DNA from: an uncultured Gammaproteobacteria bacterium
Lineage (GTDB): Bacteria > Pseudomonadota > Gammaproteobacteria > Pseudomonadales > Pseudohongiellaceae
Direction of reading: 5' to 3'
Length of the DNA stretch: 64,000 nucleotides
Assembly: GCA_913061515.1 (NCBI GenBank)
Contig: CAJXSF010000012.1
Location: forward strand, 1 to 64,000
Position numbers and translations under genes: made by a program. The notes under the pieces were generated by a model. The model was not told the origin of the DNA. It saw nothing but the letters and a program-made list of their open reading frames with translations, and searched no databases. Within the stretch, counting starts at the first letter, position 1, and each line of letters starts with the position of its first letter. Below are positions 1 through 10,700 of the stretch, in pieces.

Positions 1-492
1 AGCTATTTCCGAAAATTTCCAGCCGAAGATGTAAAGCAAGCCTACCAGTTGTTGGCGAGAGTTGGACTTGAAAGCATGCTCGACAAGCGCTCAGATGCTC
101 TTTCGGGTGGGCAGAAACAACGCGTTGGCATCGCCCGCGCCCTGATGCAAAATCCGAAACTATTACTAGTCGATGAGCCCACTGCTAGCCTCGATCCGAA
201 AACTTCTCGGCAAATTATGCGATTGATTTGCGAGCTTTGTCAGGAACAAAACTTAGCCACCATAATCAATATCCATGATGTTGCACTTGCGCAGCAATTT
301 GTGCACAGAGTGGTGGGCTTGCGTGCCGGTGAAATAGTGTATGACGGAAGCCCCGACGGATTAACGCCCGAAATTTTGACAACGATCTATGGTGAAGAAG
401 ACTGGAGCCTTGAAAATAAGGCGCAAGACAGCGAAGGCGAGAGCGATCGAAATGATGATGTGGCTGCGGCGATTTTGGGAGGCCATCCGTGA
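1..492 (+). CDS. phnC: Phosphonate-type ABC transporter ATP-binding protein, 5'-truncated by the window edge
   Basis: Frame is open from base 1 ([18 protein letters not shown]...). ABC signature [15 protein letters not shown] and Walker B LLLVDEP; followed by two PhnE-like permeases. Confidence 0.88.
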   Translation, partial: SYFRKFPAEDVKQAYQLLARVGLESMLDKRSDALSGGQKQRVGIARALMQNPKLLLVDEPTASLDPKTSRQIMRLICELCQEQNLATIINIHDVALAQQFVHRVVGLRAGEIVYDGSPDGLTPEILTTIYGEEDWSLENKAQDSEGESDRNDDVAAAILGGHP

Positions 493-1322
493 CTGATAGT
501 TCTGTCGCTGGTGCGACACGCATTAGCGCCGCTAAAAACGGACATTGGCGGCCGTTACCAATGGTTAGCAGTGCGGCATTGCGTTGGGGGCTAAATGCAG
601 CGGTACTCGTATATTTGGTCTTGCTCTACTTCAGTGTCGATATTAATTGGGCGCGTGTGGCGCAAGGAATGGATCGAGGCCTTGCCTTTATGGCCTCGTT
701 TTTTACTCCGGATTTCGTGACTAGAGGCGGCGAGATCGCAATTGGTTTACGTGAAAGCCTAACGATGACGTTTGTTGCCACTGTGCTGGGTATAGCATTC
801 GCTATACCGGTAGGCTTAGGCGCTGCAAGAAATATAGCCCCTGCGCCTGTGTATTATTTCTGTCGTGCAATCATCGCTTTATCACGCACTTTTCAAGAGA
901 TCATCATTGCTATTTTGTTTGTGGCGATGTTTGGTTTTGGGCCCTTGGCGGGGGTAATGACTTTAGCCTTTGCCACCGTCGGGTTTATGGCAAAGTTATT
1001 GGCGGAAGATATCGAAGATGCGCAGCGTGACCCAATGGAAGCGGTTCGCGCAACAGGAGCTAGTTGGCTGCAATGGATCAACTATGCAGTACAGCCGCAA
1101 GTCATGCCGCGCTTGATTGGCCTGTCATTGTATCGTTTAGATATTAATTTTCGTGAGTCAGCGATCATCGGCATCGTTGGCGCCGGTGGAATAGGGGCGA
1201 CTTTGAACACATCGATTAATCGTTATGATTATGATACCTCTGCAGCGGTACTCCTTGTGATTATTGGGATAGTGTTATGCAGTGAATACTTGTCGGGCTA
1301 TGTCCGCAAATGGACAGCCTAA
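489..1322 (+). CDS. phnE: Phosphonate ABC transporter permease PhnE (first copy)
   Basis: 277 aa, multiple TM segments, PhnE-like [25 protein letters not shown] and [17 protein letters not shown]; start overlaps phnC stop. Confidence 0.88.
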   Translation: MTDSSVAGATRISAAKNGHWRPLPMVSSAALRWGLNAAVLVYLVLLYFSVDINWARVAQGMDRGLAFMASFFTPDFVTRGGEIAIGLRESLTMTFVATVLGIAFAIPVGLGAARNIAPAPVYYFCRAIIALSRTFQEIIIAILFVAMFGFGPLAGVMTLAFATVGFMAKLLAEDIEDAQRDPMEAVRATGASWLQWINYAVQPQVMPRLIGLSLYRLDINFRESAIIGIVGAGGIGATLNTSINRYDYDTSAAVLLVIIGIVLCSEYLSGYVRKWTA

Positions 1323-2134
1323 TGCCTTTGACTATGAATGATAAAACGCCGGTATGGCGCAGACGAGAACCACTAGCACAGCGCCTGATTTGGTTAGGCT
1401 ATTTTTTGTCATTGTTGTTGTTTTTGCTTTGCTGGAAGATAGTATCGGACAACACTATTTGGGAATTCTTGGCGGATGCCCATATTCAGGCGGCGAGTCT
1501 GATTGGGCGTATGATCCCACCGCAATGGTCGATAACGGGGTCTTTACTGTTACCGTTATGGGACACCATTAACATCGCTACGGTTGGCACTGCGCTAGGC
1601 GTCTTGATCGCGTTTCCGCTAGCATTTCTTGCCGCTCGCAATACTAGCCCACATCCAGCTTTGCGCGCATTTGCCTTAGCGGTAATCGTTAGCTCTCGAT
1701 CCATTAACGCCCTTATATGGGCGATTTTGTTGGTGACTATTGTTGGGCCGGGTTTGTTGGCAGGTATGATCGCAATTGCATTGCGTTCAATTGGCTTTGT
1801 AGGAAAATTATTGTACGAGGCGATCGAAGAGATACAGGTAACTCCTGTGGAGGCGGTGACCGCAACAGGCGCTGGCCGAATGCAAATACTCAACTATGCA
1901 GTTCTGCCACAAATTATGCCTGCGTTTGCGGGCATCACTGTCTATCGTTGGGATATCAATATTCGAGAGTCCACTGTGCTAGGGTTGGTTGGCGCTGGGG
2001 GAATCGGCTTGCAAATGAACGCTGCGATTAATAACTTGGCTTGGGGTCAAGTATCGATGGTTTTTGTGCTCATTTTTGCCACCGTGATTTTATCTGAGTG
2101 GGTGTCGGCGAAGGTTCGGCATGCCGTAATTTAA
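1310..2134 (+). CDS. phnE: Phosphonate ABC transporter permease PhnE (second copy)
   Basis: 274 aa, EAVTATGAGRMQILNYAVLPQIMP and NIRESTVLGLVGAGGIG; overlaps the upstream phnE. Confidence 0.88.
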   Translation: MDSLMPLTMNDKTPVWRRREPLAQRLIWLGYFLSLLLFLLCWKIVSDNTIWEFLADAHIQAASLIGRMIPPQWSITGSLLLPLWDTINIATVGTALGVLIAFPLAFLAARNTSPHPALRAFALAVIVSSRSINALIWAILLVTIVGPGLLAGMIAIALRSIGFVGKLLYEAIEEIQVTPVEAVTATGAGRMQILNYAVLPQIMPAFAGITVYRWDINIRESTVLGLVGAGGIGLQMNAAINNLAWGQVSMVFVLIFATVILSEWVSAKVRHAVI

Positions 2135-2146
2135 GGAATTGGGCGC

Positions 2147-2773
2147 GTGTCACAACAACATGAAATAATGAATATGTTTGCGACGCCGCTGTATCGCGCC
2201 TCGTTACAACGTCAATTTACACAGAATGAGATTGAGTGTTTTCGCCAAGAACTCGCCGATAGCGTACCTGCAATTTCAAATCTCTCTTCTCGCAACAAGC
2301 AGGTGTTGAACAATCCAGGTCTTGCGCAGATTAAAGCGAGCCTGCAAGAGCACCTCGATACATATCTGCAGTCGGTGTTCAACACTTCCAATGATGTACG
2401 ATTAATGCTCACTCAATCGTGGCTAACCCTCTCCCGAATAGGCGAGTCGCATCATGCCCACACTCACCCTAATAGTGTTGTGAGCGGAGTGCTTTACATC
2501 AACCTGGCGCCCAGTGATGGCATAAGTTTTCATCGTAACGAAGACAATGTCTGGCACGAATTGGTAGCGGCGCAGGAAAATTACTTCAATGCTAAAAGCT
2601 ATTTTGTCAGCACACAGGTGGGCGATATTGTCTTATTTCCTTCTAACGTTAAACACGGTGTGCGCGAGGTAAAGGAAAATATAGAACGGGTCAGCCTTTC
2701 TTTTAATAGTTTTTTCTCAGGGAATATAGGGCGTGAAGAGTTCGCGAACTCCCTCAGTATTTCATTGCCCTAG
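2147..2773 (+). CDS. Putative 2OG-Fe(II) oxygenase (TIGR02466-like)
   Basis: MNMFATPLY N-terminus, HAHTHPNSVVSGVLYIN and late VLFPSNVKHGV match the TIGR02466 pattern. Confidence 0.7.
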   Translation: MSQQHEIMNMFATPLYRASLQRQFTQNEIECFRQELADSVPAISNLSSRNKQVLNNPGLAQIKASLQEHLDTYLQSVFNTSNDVRLMLTQSWLTLSRIGESHHAHTHPNSVVSGVLYINLAPSDGISFHRNEDNVWHELVAAQENYFNAKSYFVSTQVGDIVLFPSNVKHGVREVKENIERVSLSFNSFFSGNIGREEFANSLSISLP

Positions 2774-2793
2774 AATCCTGAATAGGAGCGCCA

Positions 2794-3087
2794 ATGATTG
2801 TAGTAATTTTTCGGGCTAAGATGCGCAGTATTGATGATGAATACCTCGAAACGGCCAAGCGCATGCGCGAATTGGCTATGACACAATTTTCCTGCAAGGA
2901 GTTTCACGCGGTTTGCGAAGATGGCGAGGAGGTGGCTTTATCCTATTGGCCTGATGAGGCCAGCATCAAGGCCTGGCGTGAGCATCCTGAGCATAAAGAA
3001 GCGCAACGTCGCGGCCAACAGAAGTGGTATCAGTCCTATCGAGTAGAAGTTGCAAATATCACTAGGGAATACCCTATGGGCTCATGA
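2794..3087 (+). CDS. Antibiotic biosynthesis monooxygenase (ABM) domain protein
   Basis: 97 aa, VIFRAKM...YWPDEASIKAWREHPEHKEAQRRGQQKWYQSYRVEVA. Confidence 0.8.
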   Translation: MIVVIFRAKMRSIDDEYLETAKRMRELAMTQFSCKEFHAVCEDGEEVALSYWPDEASIKAWREHPEHKEAQRRGQQKWYQSYRVEVANITREYPMGS

Positions 3088-3157
3088 TACGCTTGCACTT
3101 GAGCCCCTAAAAGCTTCATTTTTGAGCTGCTTTCGGTTGTCTAAAAGGTAATGCACT

Positions 3158-4987
3158 TTGAGCGAATTTTTCCCAGTTGTTCCCAATGGTCATGCGCTGT
3201 TTTCAATGCTGTTGACGGCGGTTGCCCTTTATTTGTTCACACGAAAAAAGATCCCTTTAGAGATCTCTAGCCTTGCCCTTTTAGTATTCCTAGCGCTGAG
3301 CTTTGCGCTGTTTCCATTCGAGTTGGGCGGAGAGCATTTCGAGGCCATCGCGTTTTTCGAAGGCTTTGGGCACGAAGCGCTCATCACGGTTTGTGCGCTT
3401 ATGGTGGTAGGTCAAGGCCTCGTGCAGACTGGCGCACTGGAACCGATTGGCAGGGTGCTCACTAAAGCATGGACACGCGCGCCCTTTATTTCATTTTTAA
3501 TCACCTTGGTCGTCAGTGCAATCTTAAGTGCCTTTATCAACAACACCCCAATTGTAGTTTTGCTGCTACCAATATTGATTAGTGTGTGTCTGAGAACTAA
3601 AAGCCCTGCGTCTCGCGTATTGATGCCAATGGGCTTTGCGACGCTCGTTGGTGGCATGGGGACGACCATCGGTACCTCTACTAACTTGCTAGTTGTCAGC
3701 GTGGCGCGAGATATGGGGCTGCCCCAGATCGGCATGTTCGATTTTGCATTACCAGCAGCAATTGCCAGTGGCGTGGCAATCCTTTACCTATGGCTTATCG
3801 CGCCTCGTATGCTTGGCGATCGGCAAGTGGGTTTGGGGGATAGTTCACCGCGGCTGTTTACCGCGTTTTTGCATATTGAAGAAGACAGTACCGTAGCAGG
3901 GAAAACACTCGCAGAGGCCAAAGCTATGGCATCTGATGGTATTCATGTTGTACGCATTCGTCGCGGCGATCACTTTATCTCGCCATTGCCTGATGCTTTG
4001 TTGCAAGAGGGTGACCGAATTCGAGTCATGGATACCTCCGTAAAGATTCGCGCAGCAGCCGAAGCGCTAAAAGCGACGCTGTATTCAGGTGACCACGAGG
4101 TCGATGATGAGCACCCTCTTAATGCAGAGAACCAGACGCTAGCGGAAATCGCAGTGGTTGCTGGTTCGCGCTTAGATCGCACGAATCTGCGTTACACCTC
4201 TTTTCTAGAGCGGCATCAGTTGGTAGTGCTTGGTTTACACCGTGCTGGCAAGGACATTTGGAAGCAGTCGGAAGAAATTATGGACGTCACCTTAGAGCAA
4301 GGCGATGTGATGCTTGTGCAAGGTAACAAAGACGAAATTCGTAAATTAAAGAAGGACACCGAATTTCTTGTGCTGGACTCCTCGGTTGAGGTGCCCAGTA
4401 CCGAAAAAGCCTTTGTGGCACTTTTTACCATGTTAGCAGTGGTCGCAACGGCGGCCACAGGTATCCTGCCGATTGCCGTGAGTAGCTTGACAGGGGCAAT
4501 GATTATGCTCGCAACTAAATGTTTGCGCTTAGGCGGGGCAATCCGAGCGGTGAGCTCTTCGGTGTATTTCGTCGTAGTAGCCAGTTTGGCCCTGGGGCAG
4601 GCGCTAACGGTCACTGGGGCATCGGGCTACCTTACTGATGTCTTCTTGTTCTTTACGCAAGATGCAGCGCCTGTGGTCGTGCTAAGTGCCTTGATGTTGC
4701 TAATGGCGATACTCACCAATGTCGTCTCCAATAATGCGGCGGCCGTAATCGGCACGCCAATCGGCATTGGAATTGCACAGCAGCTAGGAGTAGACCCGCA
4801 ACCATTTATCCTTGCGGTCTTATTTGGCTCCAACTTAAGTTTTGCGACCCCTATGTCCTATAAGACCAATCTTCTAGTGATGAGTGCGGGTGGCTATAGT
4901 TTTAATGACTTCTTGAAGGTCGGTATCCCCCTGACAGTGATTATGTGGCTTTCATACACCTTTATATTGGGTGAGCTCTATCTATAA
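3158..4987 (+). CDS. SLC13/DASS-family transporter with two central TrkA-C (RCK_C) domains
   Basis: 609 aa; TM blocks with NNTPIVVLLLPI and GTSTNLLVVSVA, two RCK_C-like segments, C-terminal NNAAAVIGTPIG. Confidence 0.85.
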   Translation: MSEFFPVVPNGHALFSMLLTAVALYLFTRKKIPLEISSLALLVFLALSFALFPFELGGEHFEAIAFFEGFGHEALITVCALMVVGQGLVQTGALEPIGRVLTKAWTRAPFISFLITLVVSAILSAFINNTPIVVLLLPILISVCLRTKSPASRVLMPMGFATLVGGMGTTIGTSTNLLVVSVARDMGLPQIGMFDFALPAAIASGVAILYLWLIAPRMLGDRQVGLGDSSPRLFTAFLHIEEDSTVAGKTLAEAKAMASDGIHVVRIRRGDHFISPLPDALLQEGDRIRVMDTSVKIRAAAEALKATLYSGDHEVDDEHPLNAENQTLAEIAVVAGSRLDRTNLRYTSFLERHQLVVLGLHRAGKDIWKQSEEIMDVTLEQGDVMLVQGNKDEIRKLKKDTEFLVLDSSVEVPSTEKAFVALFTMLAVVATAATGILPIAVSSLTGAMIMLATKCLRLGGAIRAVSSSVYFVVVASLALGQALTVTGASGYLTDVFLFFTQDAAPVVVLSALMLLMAILTNVVSNNAAAVIGTPIGIGIAQQLGVDPQPFILAVLFGSNLSFATPMSYKTNLLVMSAGGYSFNDFLKVGIPLTVIMWLSYTFILGELYL

Positions 4988-5029
4988 CGTGAAGCCAATC
5001 TAGTCGCCGCCCCTCACGATTCCTTGCGC

Positions 5030-5062
5030 AAAAACCCAGTATGGAAGAAATACTGGGTTTTT
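5030..5062 (+). terminator. Rho-independent terminator
   Basis: AAAACCCAGTAT-GGAAGAA-ATACTGGGTTTT, perfect stem. Confidence 0.8.
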
Positions 5063-5161
5063 CCGTACTATTGCAATGCATCAGACTAAACCTAATCGAA
5101 TGATTTAGATCCCTGCACAGCTTTGGCAGAAGGGCTCTTCAATGAACAGGATTTCAAAATA

Positions 5162-7384
5162 ATGACAACGATGGGCAAGTTTTTTATCTTTTTAGCGGCT
5201 ACGAGTGGCATTTGCATGACGGGCGTTGCCCAAGAGATTAACGAGACTGAAGTAGTGTCTCGTAAAAGCGTTCGCGCAATTCGAGTCGACACCCCACCAA
5301 TTATTGACGGCAAGCTTGATGATTCGGTATGGGAGCTCGCGCAGCCTATTACCGACTTTCATCAAATTAGGCCGGGCAATCAAACTGAGCCCTCGGAGGT
5401 AACGGAAGTCTATGTGCTATACGATGATGATGCGCTCTATATCGGGGCCCGTATGGCAGATAGCAATCCAGAGCTAATCTCAGCTCCCGTTATTCGACAT
5501 GGCCAAGGCTTGCCTTCGGATGATCGTTTGGTGGTGATCCTAGACCCCTTCAATACGCAACGCACAGGGTATCGTTTCGAAACCAATTTGAATGCGGTGC
5601 GCCACGATGCTTTGTATACCAGCGTTAGCTCGTTTCAATTGGAATGGAATACGATATGGGCTACGGCCACTAGTCGCTATGATAATGGTTGGATTGCAGA
5701 GGTAGAGATTCCATTTAAATCACTTCCTTTCGATCCTTCGATTGATACATGGGGGTTTAACTTTGGTCGTGGCATTCGTCGCCGTGGTGAAGAGATGGCG
5801 TGGGTTTCTTATAACCGCACCTATAACCCTAGTATCTCTGGCCTGCTGACAGGATTGGAAGGGATGGACCAAGGGGTTGGCCTAGATTTAGTGCCTTCAC
5901 TATCAGTCAATAGAGACAAGCAATTTGATATAGGCACAAACCAAACTAATACGGATCCTTCTTTGGATGCATTCTATCGCCTAACCCCCTCCTTGAATGC
6001 GGCATTAACCATCAATACCGATTTCTCAGCAACAGAAGTTGATAATCGACAAGTGAACCTCACACGCTTTAATTTGTTCTTCCCAGAGAAGCGTGACTTT
6101 TTCCTCAATGATTCGGATTTGTTTCAGTTCGGAGGCATTGGTGGTAACACTGGTAATAGCGCACAAAGTAATGGGTCGCGCCAAAACGCACGCCCCTATT
6201 TCTCAAGAAAATTAGGGCTTAGCCAAAGTGGCTCGCCAGTGGATATCAATTACGGTGGTCGTATAAGCGGGCGCGTTGGCCGTTGGAATATCGGCACGCT
6301 CGCGATCAAGCAAGATGAGTTTGGTGCGGTGGATTCGTCGAATCTCTTTATCAGCCGTGTCTCTGCCAATGTGCTGCGAGAGTCGAGCGTTGGTTTCATT
6401 CTTACTGACGGCAATCCTGGCTCGAATACCGACAATACAGTTTATGGCGCTGACTTTCGTTATCTCAACACTCGCTTAGCGGGGGGGCAAGTGATCGAGG
6501 CTGATGCCTGGCTACAAAAATCGGACACGCCAGGCTTAGACGGTGATGATGAATCCTATGGCTTTGGATTACGCTCGCCGAACAACACAGGCCTGCGCGG
6601 TGGCATAGGGTTTAAAGAAGTTCAGAAAAACTTCAATCCTGCCATGGGTTATATCAATCGCTCGAACATACGCGATTACACTGCTGATGTTGGTTATACC
6701 CATTTCTTTAATGACAGTTTCTTGCAGTCGGCTTATTTCGGAGTGGATGGTCAGCGCATCAACGTTATCGATGGCGGCTTGCAGAGTGAAGTACTAACGT
6801 TCCGATTGCTTGAATTGGACACCAATTCACGTGACAGCATGGAGGTCTCTTATCAACGGAACAAAGAGGTAGTCTTGACTCCATTTGCCGTGTATCGCGC
6901 GCCAGATAGAAGTGTGTTTATCGATCCAGGCAGCTATTCTTTTGATGAGAGAACAGTGGCATTTCGCACCGCTGGGCAGCGAGAATTCTCAGGCAGTTTC
7001 AGCATGACGAATGGAGACTTCTACAACGGTAAACGGAATAACCTCAATGGTTCGGTCTCATGGACTCAGTCGCGAAATTTCGTGATGTCGGCCAGTTACG
7101 ATTGGAATGACATTAGCTTACCACAAGGTGATTTCATCACGAGGTTAACGAGTGTTTCGACACAAGTGGCATTTTCGTCAACCTTATATTGGGTTAGCTT
7201 AGTTCAATACGATAATTTGTCAGAAGAGATCGGCATTAATACTCGGATTCAATGGATCCCAAGAGCCGGTCAGGAAGGCTTCATTGTCTTGAATTACAAT
7301 CTTCAAGACCACGATAAGAACAATGCCTTTGAAGCGGCATCGTCTGATCTGGCCGTGAAGTTTAAATACACATTCCGATTCTAA
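5162..7384 (+). CDS. CBM9-like / DUF5916 outer-membrane-type protein
   Basis: Signal peptide then RAIRVDTPPIIDGKLDDSVWELAQPI (CBM9-like), long beta-rich region, terminal KYTFRF. Start chosen at MTTMGKFFIFL. Confidence 0.8.
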   Translation: MTTMGKFFIFLAATSGICMTGVAQEINETEVVSRKSVRAIRVDTPPIIDGKLDDSVWELAQPITDFHQIRPGNQTEPSEVTEVYVLYDDDALYIGARMADSNPELISAPVIRHGQGLPSDDRLVVILDPFNTQRTGYRFETNLNAVRHDALYTSVSSFQLEWNTIWATATSRYDNGWIAEVEIPFKSLPFDPSIDTWGFNFGRGIRRRGEEMAWVSYNRTYNPSISGLLTGLEGMDQGVGLDLVPSLSVNRDKQFDIGTNQTNTDPSLDAFYRLTPSLNAALTINTDFSATEVDNRQVNLTRFNLFFPEKRDFFLNDSDLFQFGGIGGNTGNSAQSNGSRQNARPYFSRKLGLSQSGSPVDINYGGRISGRVGRWNIGTLAIKQDEFGAVDSSNLFISRVSANVLRESSVGFILTDGNPGSNTDNTVYGADFRYLNTRLAGGQVIEADAWLQKSDTPGLDGDDESYGFGLRSPNNTGLRGGIGFKEVQKNFNPAMGYINRSNIRDYTADVGYTHFFNDSFLQSAYFGVDGQRINVIDGGLQSEVLTFRLLELDTNSRDSMEVSYQRNKEVVLTPFAVYRAPDRSVFIDPGSYSFDERTVAFRTAGQREFSGSFSMTNGDFYNGKRNNLNGSVSWTQSRNFVMSASYDWNDISLPQGDFITRLTSVSTQVAFSSTLYWVSLVQYDNLSEEIGINTRIQWIPRAGQEGFIVLNYNLQDHDKNNAFEAASSDLAVKFKYTFRF

Positions 7385-7692
7385 GAGTCTTCCTGCCACA
7401 TGACATAACCGTCCTCGGCCGCCGCTTTGCGCAGCATTTCTAGCAAAGGCGCGGCTCGAGTGCTCAATGCAAGCGCGGGTTCTTGCTCTTCGTCATCATC
7501 TTCAGGTTCTACTTGGTTTTTTTCCTGTTGCTGTAAACCTGTCTCTAGTTGCCGCAAGGCACTGTGTAGCGCCTTGTCGCTCACTGCCCCTTCGGTGTTG
7601 CCGCTAGTGCCCATTAGTTTTAATAGCGGCAACGCCACATCGCTCATCATGACGAAGTCACCAGATTGTTCACTCTTAAACTTGATTAACAT
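7381..7692 (-). CDS. DUF1840-like protein
   Basis: MLIKFKSEQSGDFVMMSDVALPLLKLMG N-terminus, acidic linker. Confidence 0.7.
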   Translation of the reverse strand: MLIKFKSEQSGDFVMMSDVALPLLKLMGTSGNTEGAVSDKALHSALRQLETGLQQQEKNQVEPEDDDEEQEPALALSTRAAPLLEMLRKAAAEDGYVMWQEDS

Positions 7693-7706
7693 ATTGATGT
7701 CCCTGC

Positions 7707-7745
7707 AAAAAAAACGGCGATACCCCTAAGTGTATCGCCGCTTTT
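7707..7745 (-). terminator. Rho-independent terminator of the TonB-dependent receptor gene
   Basis: ACGGCGATAC-CCCTAAGT-GTATCGCCG(C) with an A-run on the left (U-run on minus strand). Confidence 0.8.
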
Positions 7746-7766
7746 GGATTGCTTGTTAGAAAGCGC

Positions 7767-10700
7767 TTAGAGTTGCATTAAGACCCGAGCGTACAGTCTT
7801 CTGCCTCTGCCATCAAACACTGATGCATCATAGTTGATTGCGCCAGCGGTGCGATTCTCACGGTACGGTAGGTCTGCATTGAACGCATCAAGAGCCCCGA
7901 CCGTTAGTATAGTCGTGCCTAGACGATCGTTAGCCCACTGATGGGTATAGCTGTATTGCAAGTCCCAGCTTTGATAGCTGTCGATAGTCTTGCTTACCAG
8001 TGAGCGCACAGTATCGTTGCCAGTGGCAAAGGTATTCTCGTAAGAGAGGTCGCGATAGGAGCCGATAACCCGAGTAATCACTGAAACGGCGTGGTTGTTG
8101 CGCATCCAGCTCAAGCTTGCGTTGCCCTTATTATCAGGCAATGAGCGCACCAGGTTGCCATCGCCAGTAGTGCCAGCGGCATCGAAAACACCGGTTTCTA
8201 ACAAACCGAGCTCTAGTCCAGGGACGTTTTCAAGTTTGTATTGACGTACGTGGGTGTAATCTAGGCCGGCGCGGAAGCGGCCCCAGTCGTTCGTCCATGT
8301 ATAGCCTAGCTTGATGTCGATTCCGTCTGCCGTGATGTTGCCGGCGTTGACTGCGCTAAGCTGGGTAGTGGTTAAATCGGCTGTCGAGACGCCAAAGGTT
8401 CTTACCACCCCTTCGATCTTATAGGCGGCAGGGTTGACGACGCAGTCAAGGCGAGAGCCGGCGATAACATCTCTAAAGCCTGTATTGCCGCCAGGGGTGC
8501 CCTGGGTGTTTGGATCGGTGCCCCATTGCGCCTCTAATGCCACTGGGTCACATGGTGTGAGCTGTTCCATCGCGGCCCAGTCGCCAGTGCGATTTGCAGG
8601 AATGGTGCCATTGAGAACGTAATTGGATGGGTCCGCAGCGGCTTGTTTGAATAACGCAAGCTCGTCAGCAATTGCTGAGATGCCAGGTTGGGGGAGCACT
8701 TTGTCGCTTAGCTCAAAGCGCCAGAGATCGGCATTCACGGAAAGCCCTTCTAAACGGCCCCCTGGAGTCCAAATAAAGCCCGTACCATAAGTGTCGGCAT
8801 ATTCGTTGCCGACATTGGGGGCCGGCCCGCCCAAAGTGTAGGTAAAGTTAGGCAGCGCATTGGCATTGTTTACCTCAGCAAGACCCGCGCGTACGGCTTG
8901 ATTACGAATAGGGTCTCGGAAGGTGTTGCTCGAGGCCTCTAGCCCCTCTTCCACTATCCCAACGTTAGGGGCGCGGAATGACTGTGAGAAAGAGCCTCTG
9001 ACCAATAATGTTTCGACTGGGCGCCAACTCATCGCAATCTTAGAGGTCAGCTCACCGCCAATATTGCCACCGTAATCTTCGTAGCGCAGGGCGATTTGGG
9101 TTTCAATATTTTCAATCAGTGGTAACGATAGTTCGGTGAACACGGATTTAACATCACGATCGTTTTCATAGGTAAAGCTACAGAACGCACACTCATAGTT
9201 GTTGCTGACATAATGCGTCGTATTGGGCTCGCCATTGCTACCCCAATCTAAAATTGCCGCGGGAATTCCGGGCACATTCAAATAAGGGGCGCGAGACTTA
9301 TTGTTTTGCATGCGGTATTGAGCCCCGACTGCAAACTGCGCGGTACCCCCTTGAAGCTCCATGATCTCGCCTGATAGCACTGCGTCGATAACACCCAGTT
9401 TATTACGCTTGTCGGCGCGTTTCACCGTTGGGTTCATCCATTCCATCAATGCTTCGTTATTGGCTAGGTCGGCATTGGTCATCTGAGTGAGGAATGGGTT
9501 GTAGAACATACAACCGTCTTGTCCGTGATTATTACTGGTTAGTGCCAGTGAAATACTTTCACGTGTGGTGAAAACAAACCCTGGGAAAAATGTCTGCGTA
9601 TAGCCGCCATAGTAGGCGCCATTTGCCACATTCCAAATGGTGGGCAATGCGCCACCGAATGGCCCCGGTTCATCTCTGAAATTGAAATCGCTTATACCGT
9701 TAGGGGTACAACTTGCGCCACCAAGGCCGTTGGCCGCGAGCTCTGCACGGTCACGCTGGAAGGTTTGATATTCTTGTTCGAAACTTGTGCCGCTCCAAGA
9801 GTAACCGACGTCATAGTTAAAGCGGCGATCATCGAAGGCATGAAACTCACCTTTAACACCGGCCTGAATGCCCAAAGTTTCTGTTTTAGTCAGATTGCTA
9901 TTGCCGCCTTGCCGTGGCGCATTGCCACGCTGCACAGTGGCATAGAAGGGCACGTTAAGGCCTCCATTGGCCATCGAGTTGGGCATATTGGGAATGCTGC
10001 TGGGCGGAGTAAGCCCTGCCTTACCGGCATAGTAGCCGAGCTCGGAGGTCATCCCGATTGCATAACCGCCGAATTGTGGGTTGCCAGTGTGAGCACCAGG
10101 TGCTGCAAGAAAGGTTGCGGGGCCACGTGACCCGTTTGCACCAGAGTCAGCGCGTTCAATTTCGGTATCCGAATATTGAAAGAAGGAGTAAAACTCAGCT
10201 TTCTCGCTGAAGCTGTGGCTAAATGCACCCGCAAAACTATTGCGTTCCATTCCAACTTGCATGAACTCCCACTCTTCAGTGTATTCACGGCAATTTCCAT
10301 TATTGTCGCCCCGTTGATCTTGTCTAGTGCCGGTAAAGAACGCGCGACCATCGGCACTGCTAAGCTCGCTACACAGGGGGTCAGTTAGTACTAGCGTCGA
10401 GGCTCCGCCTTCGGCGATGTTTTGGGCGGTTAAAGCGCTATTGATGTAGGAAGGGTTGACGTTGGAGCCAAAGGCGGGGTTTGCCATAGTCTGAGCGATC
10501 GTTCTTGGCGCGCCCCCCACAATGCCTGTGTACTCAACATTTTCATCATAGAAATTGCCGTACTCTACCTGCACTGGGTCGCGACTAAACTTTTCGGCGG
10601 ATAAGACAAAATGGGTGTCGCCATCGTCATCTCCCCAGCCCCAGATGATGCTACCTGTTTTGTCTTGTTGATTGGTTGCTGCATCTAGCGCTTGTATGTC

